Source: Mesaphorura yosii (Eukaryota > Arthropoda > Collembola > Poduromorpha > Tullbergiidae). From it: a DNA stretch of 64,000 bases. The notes below the pieces were generated by a model that saw nothing but the letters and a program-made list of their open reading frames with translations, did not search any database and was not told where the DNA came from. Position numbers and translations under genes: made by a program. The DNA is taken from assembly GCA_009869945.1 (NCBI GenBank), contig WIXG01000329.1:1-64000 (forward strand). Reading direction: 5' to 3'. Shown here in pieces: positions 38,910 through 49,869 of the stretch (position 1 is its first letter; every line of letters starts with the position of its first letter).

Positions 38910-40597
38910 TCAACTTTCCCCATCTGCGGATTTAGCAACTTGGTACGAATACGCATTTTCATCAGGTCGAATTATGTTGCGCTCCGAATGACTTGATCTC
39001 TGCAACTCTTTCCTGAAGTAATCAATAGTTTTTTCTAATCCAATGTTAAGTGGCACAATAGGCTCCCAGTTGAGCTGCTTTTTGGCAATGGTTATGTCGG
39101 GTCTCCTCTGCTGTGGGTCGTCTTCAACAGGTTCTAAATGCTCAATCTGACTCGAAGTGTTTCCGACAAGATTGCGAATGTGCACAGCAAATTCTGCATT
39201 TAAGGAAACCAATGAACATCTGGCGGTCACACACTTGAACAAATTAAACTGTAAACAAGTGCGCATACCTTCAATGGTGTGTTCCTCCGGATTTCCAATA
39301 TTGACGGGTTGTGTGTAATTTGACTTCATCAGTGCGATCAATCCTTCTACCAAATCCGAAACGTATTGGAAGGACCGAGTTTGCTTTCCACTTCCATAAA
39401 TCTGCAAATTTCATTGGTTTGCTGTTATCAAATTGCACCTAAACGGCTAACATCTCATAGTTTAGAGGCGTTACCGTTAATGACGTGTTTTGAAGGGCTT
39501 GCAGAATGAAGTTGGACACGACTCGACCATCGTTCATATGCATTCTTGGTCCATAAGTGTTGAATATTCTGGCTACTCGAACATCCACATTTTCTTGCTT
39601 GGCGTAAGCATAACTCAACGCCTCTGCCACGCGTTTTCCCTCATCATAGCAGGCCCTTGGCCCGATAGGATTTACATGGCCCCAGTACGTCTCTGGTTGA
39701 GGGTGGACTTCTGGGTCACCGTAGACTTCAGAAGTTGAAGCGATAAGCACCTTGGCACCAACACGCTTTCCCAGCCCTATTGATTAAAAGTGACTAAGTA
39801 ACTTCATACTGGCATTTGGCATATCTGGTTAAAGCTGCGCGGACGTACCAAGCATGTTGATTGTTCCAACTGTATTCGTTTTAATAGTTTTGACTGGATT
39901 GAACATGTAGTGCGGCGGACTGGCAGGACTTGCGAGGTGATAAATTTCGTCAACTTCGATGTACAAAGGATTCACAATGTCGTGATTTAGCATTTCAAAA
40001 TTTTCATGGCCAATCCATTGCTCTACATTTCTTTTGCGCCCGGTGAAAAAGTTGTCGGCAACGCTCACTTCGTGTCCATCAAGCATTAGTCTATCGACTA
40101 GGTGAGAACCAACAAATCCAGCGCCACCAGTGATCTAACCACAAGAGCGAAAAGAGTAATTAAACCTGTTTCAATTACCAATGTCAGCTGAAAGGCCATT
40201 TTACCAAGATTCGCTTCCTATCTTTGTATGATAAAAATTTGACATCGGGATACTTCTTGGTTGTCCGATGCTCCAAATCCTCGACCCTTGCTTCCAACTC
40301 TTTAATTCTGCTGTTGCATGTACCTTCCTCGGGTGTTTTTGAGATGGTCGTATCACAAGAATGAGATTCACTAGAGGGTTTCGTGCTAGTTTGAGGTTCA
40401 TCATGAACAGATTGGCAGAGACTCAGGTACAAAACTGTTTTAATAAAAAACATTTAGATAGCTAGCAAATGAACAACCTCACGTCCCACCGTTACGGACA
40501 CATTACCGAAAACTATCAAGATGATGTATAGTTTAGTCGGAAGGGTTGACCGCGTCGCTTCATATTTCCTACTGGCCCTGATATCAATGTCTTCCAT
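38910..40597 (-). CDS. Uxs1: UDP-glucuronic acid decarboxylase 1 (UDP-xylose synthase), six exons
   Basis: Converts UDP-glucuronate to UDP-xylose in the Golgi/ER lumen, supplying xylose for proteoglycan linkers and O-xylosylation. The model is 441 residues with all phases continuous: 40597-40507, 40434-40205, 40134-39849, 39776-39475, 39401-39269 and 39193-38910. It begins with a short cytoplasmic tail and a type II membrane anchor ([16 protein letters not shown]) made across the first intron. A Glu/Lys/Arg-rich, probably coiled-coil stem follows. The NAD-binding motif is [11 protein letters not shown]. The catalytic set is complete: [13 protein letters not shown] and YDEGKR (YxxxK). The substrate loop [14 protein letters not shown] and the motif YVSDLVEGL are present. 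Length and motif order fit animal UXS1. Confidence 0.96.
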
Positions 40598-41780
40598 CAA
40601 AAGGGGTTAGTTGTGGACGGTTGGACTGGACGATTGAAATGGAATCTCAGTTTTTGAACCTGAAACAACTGACTGATGTATTTAGTCTCTACAGTTCGGC
40701 GCATACGCGCGCAAGTCCCGCAACACAAGCGCAGAAATAAATCAAAGTTTTAACCTATGCTGTGTCTGGTCTGCTTCTTCTGGGCAAATTCTTTGTTTGC
40801 GCAGCCAGTTAACAGGCGAAGCACTAGTGTTATTTGTACGCTTAAATGAAATGGAATTAATTGAATCTAGTAAGTTACAATTATCTTCGACGATGATATG
40901 AGATGAGAATTTGCATTGACGTTGACATTTCATTTTATGTGCATGCTTGTTCAGGTTCTTGATAGGAAACAGGTCAGCAAGTCATGCACTTGTGCAAATT
41001 TAATACAAGCTTGAAAATGTAGGCCATGTGTATCACAGGTAGAATGGTATGAGCTTAATCATACCGTTTTCATACATCATATTTCATACATTCATACATG
41101 CCAATTTCATACCACGCAGTTTGCAAATGTGCTGTTAAAGCAGATGATGCTTTTATTGAAATATAGCTGATGAATTTACTTGTTTCATACGTTTTGTTAT
41201 GTAGCAAATACGGATGCGGTATTGCTAGCATTAACAGGTTGAATTGGAATTCACAATGTCTTCCAGTCATCTGAAGAAATATTAATATGCAGTCGTCAAT
41301 TTTAATGATGAAATTCCTTGGACTTTGAAACATTAGCCATTACATTAAAGGTCCAGAACATCGCTGCGATTGAAATAATGGCTTGGTGAGATATGAAAAG
41401 GTGCGGATGAAGTGAATTTAATGAACCGCAGCACCGACAGCAGTAAGCAACTGATTTTCATCGATGTGTACATTTTTGCACTATTAAACCGCAAAATATC
41501 TACATATTTGGTGTGCAGAGTTTTGGAATTTCATTTGCGGCCGCTCTACTGGTCATCATCAGCTATCAGTGCCCAACTCTTGTTGTCGGGAATCTAATTA
41601 GGATCAGATGGCTATCAGAGGTCGGATTTAATTTAATTAGCCTCGGGTTTGCCACAAAATGATTCGGACGCGTCTGCTACTGGTTCGAGTTGCTGGTCCT
41701 CTAATGAACTGCCTTTATGCTGATGACCAGATAATCAGATACGGCACGACGTATGGACTACCGGCCTGAATTTTCCTTCT
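40598..41780. other. Spacer between UXS1 and Kunitz gene
   Basis: About 1.2 kb with the presumed UXS1 promoter at its left end and no recognisable gene. A run of TCATAC-like units lies at 41058-41115 (short, imperfect). Short open frames on both strands show no domain. Confidence 0.55.
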
Positions 41781-41820
41781 TATAAAATGAAGGCTCATGA
41801 AATTATCGTTTCATTCTTAA
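41781..41820 (+). promoter_or_regulatory. TATA box and initiator of the Kunitz gene
   Basis: TATAAAATG starts at 41781 and the initiator TCATTC lies at 41811-41816. The initiator A (41813) is about 31 bp downstream of the TATA, the canonical spacing. The start codon follows at 41871, giving a 5'UTR of about 58 nt. This is the best core promoter in the window. Confidence 0.75.
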
Positions 41821-41870
41821 CTACTTATTTTAACTAGTGAATACTCAACGACCGGACCTCTTATTCAACG

Positions 41871-42425
41871 ATGGGAAACAGTGGCTTGTCTTGGATTCTC
41901 GTGCTTTTAATAATCGGAAGTAAGTAACCGAGTCACTTGTTACAAGTTTTTGATATCATTTTATCGGACACGGCAAATCACGGAGTCTCTTGGAATTGTA
42001 GGCTTTATCGGAATCGATGCACACAACCATCATCATCATCACAGGAACAAAGCCAAGCACAGAGAGAGACGATTTTTCTTCGATTCGACCTGCCCAGGTA
42101 AATGATGAAACGCGCATAACGTGTGCTAATGTAAATGTAATGGAAATATGCCAAGTCTATATGAATATTACTAAATTTGAATGTCCTTTAATTTGTCACA
42201 GACTTGTGCCTCCAGAAAGTTGACCCGGGTACCTGCACACTGTTCTTGCATAAGTACTACTACAACGCGTTGACATTGACATGCACAAAGTTCCTGTACT
42301 CCGGCTGTGGGGCAAACACGAATTCTTTCGATACGCTGATTGAATGTCAAACCACTTGCGGAGGATGTGGAACCGCACCGCCGGCAGTGCCAGCACCGGT
42401 AGCTGGAACACTTGGTCGGAAATGA
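41871..42425 (+). CDS. Small secreted Kunitz/BPTI-domain protein, three exons
   Basis: Exons 41871-41919, 42002-42097 and 42202-42425 give 122 residues. A signal peptide (MGNSGLSWILVLLIIGS) is followed by a His run (HNHHHHH), a basic stretch, and one Kunitz domain with the expected six Cys, the YYYN and FLYSGCGANTNSF motifs and final CxxxC. The residue after the second Cys (P1) is Thr rather than Lys/Arg, so trypsin-type inhibition is unlikely; elastase-like, other or no protease targets are possible. Two extra Cys flank the domain (DSTCP before, GGCG after) and could form a fourth disulfide. A short Pro/Ala-rich tail follows. No sign of decay. Target and tissue cannot be read from sequence. 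Confidence 0.9.
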
Positions 42426-42950
42426 ACCACCTCAATCCATTCTCTACTTGACCATTCCAATGGACCGTGTGAAATGCTTGGTTTGTTCTGAAAATTATGT
42501 TATTAAATTAAACTAAAATGCCATCGAGTCTCATATTTAGCATTATTTATGACCAACGCGACGTTTCCAGCACGCATGATCCGCTCTAGTACCTGCTACC
42601 TGTTGTTTTGTATAAAGAGCATTGTGCAGCAGATTTTTACTTGAAAACCGGATTGCGTAAGCGCGGGCGGTCAAGTCGAAAGAGAACTTCGCCAAAGTCG
42701 TAGTCGACTCTGGACGACAAAGAAACACAAGGTGCAAGCCGCAAACTTTTGCTTTAATTGAGGTGTGAACTGAGTAGCGAGAGCTGTAGTTAATGTTTCA
42801 TTCTTTGGTTCCGGCTCAGTGCGTGTCCATTTCAACCTCCTTTTGTATTGAATTAATTTTGACGACCGTGCCGCCAAGTCACATAAATTCAAGATCAAGA
42901 CAAATCAACCTCTCACTCCAGAAGACGACCGTCGGGAACGCCTCTTTAAG

Positions 42951-43991
42951 TTGCCGAGTCGAACTTTAACTTATATGGTGCACCAAAGACATCTGCGTCA
43001 TCTGTACAAGTTCTTAGGTCACAACATCGTGCAAGCCTGGTCGGAACACGGATCTCTGGTAAAAAGACTGAGTAATTGCCCAGTTTCTTCAAACATGTTG
43101 ATCTCAGTGGATGGTAACATCAGCAGCGGCAAATCGACTCTCGTGTCTAAACTTGTGCAACATTTGACGCAGCTTAGTACTTCTTATCATGATGGACAAA
43201 ATCATCTTAATGGCTCAAATAAATCAGTAAGGAATGGGCACGGTGCAGCACATTTCGAGTTGGAGGTCATTCCTGAACCGCTGGACAAATGGTGTAACTT
43301 GAAAGGCTTTAACTTGCTTGAGCTGTTCTACAAAGAACCAAAGAAGCATAACTTCGTATTTCAACACTATGTACAATTGACTAGACTGATGGATACTGTC
43401 AGAACATCTGTTAACTCATTGAATTCTAATTTACCAAAGATAAGGATCATGGAAAGATCGTTACAAAACAACAGGTATGCAAGTATGCTATCACAAGTAC
43501 AGTCTGTATTATTGTACTCCTGATTGCAAAATGGGTTCTAACTCGTTTGCTTTCGATTTTGTAGACATTGCTTTCTGGAATTAGCCAGAAAGAGTGAACA
43601 ACTTCAGTCGGCGGAATTTACAGTTTTGACTGAATGGCACTCTTGGTTGGAGACCAATATGGACTTGCATCTTGATTTGGTCATTTACTTAAGGACAACT
43701 CCTGAGGTCGCGTATGGGAGAATGTTGAACCGAGGGCGGGCGGAAGAATCGACATGTCCATTGAGTTATTTGGCTGCGTTGCATGAGAGCTATGAAGACT
43801 GGTTGATCCGGGACAAGGCTCAAGACTCACAGGTCCAGCACGTCATTGTCGTCGATGCAAACCAAAGTCGAGAAGATGTGGCGGCTGATTGTATAGAGCA
43901 GCTGACCAAGTTTCTCTCAAAGAATAAGAAATCAGCCAATGGACACAATGATCTCTCACCTTTACCATGTGTGGATTTGGTCAAGAAGTAA
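42951..43991 (+). CDS. dnk: Deoxynucleoside kinase (dNK/TK2/dGK family), two exons
   Basis: Phosphorylates deoxynucleosides to monophosphates in DNA-precursor salvage. Exons 42951-43474 and 43565-43991 give 316 residues. The N-terminal 45 residues are basic and hydroxylated with almost no acidic residues, which could be a mitochondrial presequence. The P-loop is DGNISSGKST. PEPLDKW carries the catalytic Glu region. MERSLQNNR is the ERS-type motif, interrupted by the intron within the Arg codon region. The LID is NRGRAEES, followed by YLAALHESYEDWLI. The His/Gln/Asn-rich stretch after the P-loop (about residues 78-100) is an insertion relative to fly dNK. A shorter start at an internal Met is possible. 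ATTAAA lies 90 nt after the stop. Confidence 0.92.
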
Positions 43992-44248
43992 TTTATCGAA
44001 GAATGTGCCTTGCAATTTTATCGTCACAACCAGACTTTTTTCTTCTGATATGGTTAGAGACTTGAAATTTCCATTATTGGATTAAAACTAGATAGTTTTG
44101 CATGGAAAGCATGAGGTCAACCGCACGTGTTTATTTCACTTTGTTCTTCATATTTACGGAAAATCTGGACTTAATAGATCCAGTTTTCAGTACAAAATAT
44201 TTAAACATATTCACATTCTTAATAAATATTTAAACTGTTGAGTTTTAA
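43992..44248. terminator. Convergent poly(A) region of dNK and the 44-47 kb gene
   Basis: Plus-strand ATTAAA at 44081-44086 serves dNK. A minus-strand AATAAA (plus TTTATT at 44130-44135) serves the gene ending at 44249. Only 257 nt separate the two stop codons. Confidence 0.5.
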
Positions 44249-47205
44249 TTAGTTGTATGTTGATCCACACTCTTGACTTTTGGCACCAATTTCTTCTGAC
44301 TGTAAGATTTGATCAGCATTTGCGTTATCAGTACTTTGAGTCCTATAATGGGCATAAATAAAAATATAGTTTGAATCGGTTATTTCAAAGATCTGATTGA
44401 CATCTTACTTGAATGCATCAGCTTCCGTAACCAATTCCACTGCTGAATCTTCAAGAATCCCATCATATCTCCATTTAGCAACAGAATCATGCGACTTGCT
44501 AGTTTGTATCCATACAGTTTGCTGAGGTTGATGAATACATCTCAATGATTTGGTGGTGAAAAAATTCAGGCGGACAACATGACCAGCCTTCAGGACACTT
44601 TCATCTTTCTCCGTTATGGTTATTATCTGACAACGCATAAAAACAGAGCAGGGCCAGAATAATTAATATACCCAAAGTCTAAAAGACAGTAGCATCGAAA
44701 AACATGACACTTACGTATTTGAAATAATAATAATTCCTTGGGCCCAATTGAACATGATCGACTAGAGTTTGATTAATATGCAATGAATCTTTGTAAAATT
44801 GTGGCTCCACTTGCAGTATTTTGGCGGAATTCAAGAATGACTTAAATTCTAACTGAAACTTGACAGGCATGGGCGTTGTGAACACTTGCGGAATCTGAGT
44901 TAAGGAAGAGTCAATGCTAAGACCAGAGCTCAGACACTTTTGAAGTCCCAAATACTTGTACTGCTTCGGAATATACTCATCGTAGAATGGAACCATAAAA
45001 TCTGATGGAAAAATTGTCTTGGGCAATAATTTCACAGCAAGCCGTTTTGGGAACTTTTCATCATTGACTGCTGGATGGTTGCAGTGTAGATATTTAGGCG
45101 GATACATCAATTCTGTCAAGTATCAAGTTCAAGAGATAACTGTAAGATGACTGCTCGTGGGCAGGAAAGAAACACATAAATGAGTATTATTTACTTGGCC
45201 TGCCGTTTATGTCGAAATTAGGCACGATGGAGTTTTCCGTTCCTTTCTTCATGAGCGTCATATCCACGGTAGTTGCAACAAGAGCAAAATGTTCAGACTT
45301 TGACGTTTTTACGTCAATACCGTAAAAGAAATTGCTCATCGAATCCAGCAGTCCAATTTTGCCATATACGTCTGGCATGGAGTTAAGAGAAGGCCAGTTA
45401 GTTTATAAAGTCTTGTGAGTTCAAGCGATACTTCAAGATTGGTTGAAATTACCATACGCAACAGACGAATTTGTGAGGTGACAATTATGCGACTGAATGA
45501 CATGCTGCTTGGTTTCGTGTTGATTGCGATTGCGACTTGTATGTCTAGGAATGGTGGCGTGATAGTAAAACTCTGTTGGCTTCAATGTAGTTCCTAGATG
45601 AAATGCATCAATAAGAATCCAGTCATTTGAGATTTTGGAGCGGATAAGCCGTGAGATTACCTGCGTCAGGCGAGTACCAAATACGACAATTGTCCCAAAC
45701 AATAAAGGACATTTCTTCGCCCAATCTCATTGCTTGTAATTCTCCCTTCACATTTGTTAAAGACACATTGATGCTTGTGAGACTTCCAGTGTTGATGAAA
45801 TATCTTCCCATCTCAATCTGCATGTGGACATAGTCAAAATGACACATTCCCATATCATCGTTAATAATTTCTTTTGCACAGCGGTTTACCCGAGTTTCCG
45901 TCTTCTCTTTGCGATAAAATATAACGATTTCTTGGTTTTGAGGAAAAGCAATCAATGTTCGCAATTGCACCGAAGAAGACGGGAATGACAAAGACAGCTT
46001 GCCGAACTGTTTTCCTCCATCAAACGACAGGAAGACACTGTAAGCAACTTTTAAGCACCTTTCTTGACTAGCAAATTAGCACATTATCACAAGACAGATT
46101 ACCTAAAATCGTTGGCATTTGTACCGTATGCAAGGACAGTATTCCCGTGTCCACAAGTTGGCTCTCTTGTGCAACAGGCCTGAGTCACTAATTTGCCAAT
46201 TTTATGTGATATTCCTGGAAGAAGGAAAGTACGCACTATAATTTTGGTGGCAAGCACGAAATTAGGCTTCGAAAAAATTACCGGTTGCCAACGAATAAGA
46301 CAAGGAGCTCCTATCATAGTTCAAAGCACCTTCTTCCAGCAACGATGCTTCTAAACGGCTAACTCGAACTACAAAGCTGTTGTCAACAATGATCAGTAAT
46401 GCGTCCGAAACAAATTCGAAATCAGTAGCCAGAAGAGTCCCCGCATTTGATGCTTTCAATTGATTTCCCTTGAAAATGCTTCTAGGAATCTTCAGCGGTG
46501 GACAATATGATGTGGTTATTCGGAAAGGTCCCCATGTGAGATGGACGTATTCACTAAACTCAGTAATAGTAGCAAAACGTGGCAGTTTGACTTTAGAGAT
46601 TCACGGATTTACTATATTAACGAGCTCACTAGGCATAAGCGTAAAAGTGTATCCCAAGCACAACGTTGCATTGGTTCTTCACCAATTTGGCCTTTGGACG
46701 CTGCCATTTCAACTAAATTGAAGGAAAACGTTTCTGTTCTAGTCTATTCTGGAGCATTCTTCAAAGTTAGAAAACTTACCAGCGGCCAAGACGGTTCGAA
46801 CTGGATCACATTGCCTGAAATTGAGCACCGCCAATATCACTTATCTCGTCACTTCCTGTCAAATGACTGATGAGTTTAACGAGACTCAACTAACCCGGCC
46901 ACTCCACAAGTGTTATATTTGTTTGGTTCCACAAATCATACGCGGCACTTGTATTCCTTTCACTGTACTCAAACCGATTAGTTGGGGAGTAGAGTGGATC
47001 ACCTGGAATGACTTTGGCATCAAACTTAACGTTGATGAGATCTTGCCTGTCCAAATAGTTGAGACGATTAACTTATTTGGAAGCTAAACTTATCACGATT
47101 CACATATCACACTCAAACTTACGTTACTTGATCTGCGCTTCCAGCCACGAACAACGGTTGTCCCAAGGTAAAGACCCAAAGCAGATTATGGACGGAGGCC
47201 ATCAT
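44249..47205 (-). CDS. Unrecognised secreted multi-exon protein, beta-rich (possibly CatSper auxiliary-like)
   Basis: I do not firmly recognise this gene, but it is real: five successive junctions keep phase (47205-47123, 47046-46895, 46814-46780, 46712-46630, 46553-46282, then an exon from about 46213). At least ten exons should give 700-800 residues. It starts with a signal peptide (MMASVHNLLWVFTLGQPLFVAGSA). N-glycosylation sites and paired Cys are frequent. Segments such as VFLSFDGGKQF and CRIWYSPDAG resemble the S-x-D-x-G-x-x-F/W loops of beta-propeller (BNR/sortilin-like) proteins, as in the ectodomains of CatSper beta/gamma/delta/epsilon subunits. I see no clear C-terminal membrane helix; the tail is acidic and Gln/Asn-rich. 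The CatSper idea is therefore weak. Confidence 0.6.
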
Positions 47206-47972
47206 GTCGCTTATACCGGATACCCTTAAATAAAATGTATCGTTTCGGACGGAGTGGATGAACTTTGGACACTTGTTATATATGAATCCGGTTGTATTTT
47301 TGGTCCCAGTAGAATTCCAGAATCACCGCTCCAGTACTTTTACGGTCTCAGACACTAATGTTCAATGAATCTTTTCTTGTAGTCTAGCATTACATGATCT
47401 CACTGTATGTCAGTTGTATCTCAATCGGCCAGTCTGTACACACTTTACGTGATCTCAAATTCTTGCACCACCACCAGACTATATTTCCAGAATCCCGTGA
47501 ACCTTCAGGTCACGACTGGTTAGCCCGCTCGGTTGGTGCTACCGAAGGATCTGCTCCCCTTCCTCATAGATTAACTAGTTTGGCACATCCGATTCGTGCA
47601 CCTTCTGGATGCTACCGCCAACAACATTGTCTTTGCTTTTCGTGCAGCTCTTGTCGCCGGAGTCTGCGATGTTAGATGATAACTTTGTTGGACAAAAATT
47701 CGACTGCGATGGCTTCAAATTGGACAACTTCAATGACACGACAGCTGTAAATCGCCAGCGAACTAATTGAGATTGAACGTGCTAATGCGATCATGTTACG
47801 TGTACACGCTTTGCTTATCTGAGATCGATCAGGTGTATGCACGAATTCACTGGGATACAGTGAGATCAGGCAAGATAGACTACCCTTTTCTTCAAGAACG
47901 CCTTTAAGAATTTTTGTGATCCATTCCAATACGCGTCACACAAACCAAAGGTATGTTGGTTAGCGAAAGGTC
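47206..47972. other. Spacer; no gene seen
   Basis: Contains the upstream region of the secreted-protein gene and the 3' region of the SET/MYND gene, both minus strand. Open frames of about 85-93 codons at 47394-47675 (+) and 47672-47929 (-) show no domain and no splice context. Confidence 0.55.
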
Positions 47973-49869
47973 TTAAAGAGGCACATTTATTAAGATTTTC
48001 TTTTGTATAAATTTCAATCTCTCCGACGGCTCGCTCAAAAATTTATGTAACATAAATTCCTCGCGTCCTTCTGGCTCGGCGCTTAAAATCTCTTTTGCTT
48101 CGAATCGCACATGTTCAATTTCTTTCAGAGCTTCAATACGGCCATGTCCACTCTTTTGTTTTGAGTTCCTATGCTGATTCCTGGATAAGATTGCGTACAA
48201 AGACGTCGTCAGCCCTTGCTGGAGAAAATACAGCAGTCTTCCTCTGTGAGTTGCCCATCCGGGAAGAATAATGTCAGTAACACGGAATGATTTTCTGCAT
48301 ATGTCTACCATTAATGTTGACAGCTGCAGTATGTCCACCGTGAGTTTATCTGATGCTGCCGCTGTGGCTAGCAAGTATGAAATTCGTTGTATGATGATAT
48401 TCTCTGCTTCGTAGATAAGGAAATGATTCGGATGTAAAATAGTTGACGCGTACGTGACCGTCAATTGTTTTAACGAGGTTATGCAGCTCACAGCCTTCTT
48501 CTCATTGCTGTCATCCACTTCGTTAATATGATTGATTTCTGTTCGAATGCCTTCGAGGAGCTCGTCAACATATTTCCGTGACTTGGTCTTGCCGCAAGGA
48601 GCCGCAACTGCAGACGTGTTGGCAGCGGCATTGCAATCTAATTGACATATCCAATCTGAATCCTCATTTAAAGGTAAGATGGGCAACAAGTAGCCCTCAG
48701 AACAAGATGGACACTTGATAGCAGAGAAGTATGTCTTCAGTTCGGTCGGATCATCACACCTCTCGCATGAGCACAGAAAATATTTTGTTTCTTTTAAATG
48801 AGATCTTCTTTGAAGTGTGCCGGTGGTGGCTTCGGTGTAAAGTTGAGTTATGGGTTCGCCAGCACAAATGTCAACAGCCGCGCGGAGATGAAACTCGGAG
48901 TTCATTTGGATCGTCCATGCCGAGTTTGGACTGCAGCTGTGAGCTGGAAGGCTTCCGTAATAAAACAAGTAGGACCCACTTCTGCACATCAGAGACGCTA
49001 GCGTTATTTCAATTTCCACATGCATTAATTAACTATAAAGTATCGGCAAAGGCGCTTACCGAAAGACTTCCACGTTTGAAGTATTGTCATTGTTCCAGAA
49101 GGCATTCGTGGCAAGTGCTCCCACAACATGATCAATTTCTTCATTAGTAAATTGATGCAGACCACAAGCCTCTTGAATGAATTCGACGGCCGAGTGCGTC
49201 AGTAAGACTCCTTTGATGCCTTGGTTCCTTTCGGTGGAATGAGACTCCAAGTCGGCCAGCTTGCTCCAAGTATTTGCATCCGAATCTCTGCAGAGCAGTG
49301 CTCTTAGGATAATTATTTTCTCGTACATGAATGACTCTTTTGCACTGAAAGGAGCCACTTTGTGCTCGCTGAAAATTCTGCATTCGTTTCTCGCGTGGTT
49401 TTTCATCTGTGCGAAAATGAAAGGATGTCAAACTTTCTCAATTACAAAACGAACCAGGGAAAAGGCAACGTACGGTTTCACATTGCAATCCACACATCGG
49501 CCACTTGCATTTAGTACAGAAATAACTTGACTTGACGATGCGAAAGCATGAAAGGCACAACGGGTAATATTTTTCGTACGATGCACCACAATTCGGACCG
49601 CTCACAAGAGGTTTTTCTTTCAGAATCGTCTGACCTTGTTTTATGTATCTCGTCGCGACCAAATGCCTGCCAATGGTTTGGTTATGCTTGATTTCCGCTG
49701 GAAAGCAGTCGGTTTTATGAGTTTTCCAATGAGCCTTCTGATGCTCTTTGCTGCAGTAAGCCACTTTATTACAAACACTGCAGCATTGGCTGCATGCAGC
49801 AGCACATAACACACAGGTCCTGGCCGTCTCGAAATTAGATGAAGTCGATGTGCTGGAGCGCGGCTCCAT
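47973..49869 (-). CDS. SET and MYND domain protein, SmydA-type, three exons
   Basis: Exons 49869-49474, 49406-49060 and 48981-47973 give 583 residues. An N-terminal MYND zinc finger (CVLC, CSVCNKVAYCSKEHQKAHWKTHKTDC) lies at residues 18-55. Then come the N-terminal SET segment (HLVATRYIKQGQTILKEKP) and a second Cys cluster (CLSC, CTKC, CGLQC). The main SET core is GSLPAHSCSPNSAW and ITQLYTEATTGTLQRRSHL. The post-SET motif is FLCSCERC with CPSC nearby. A helical C-terminal domain follows. The usual NHSC motif reads AHSC, so the Asn that helps bind S-adenosylmethionine is missing; methyltransferase activity is doubtful although the downstream Tyr is kept. In insects this group is large and includes likely non-enzymatic members. 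No paralogue is seen nearby. Confidence 0.88.

Noticed and set aside
47394..47675. 93-codon Cys/Ser-rich plus-strand open frame, toxin-like at a glance
   Set aside because: Cys spacing is irregular, no signal peptide, no promoter; composition reflects local sequence.
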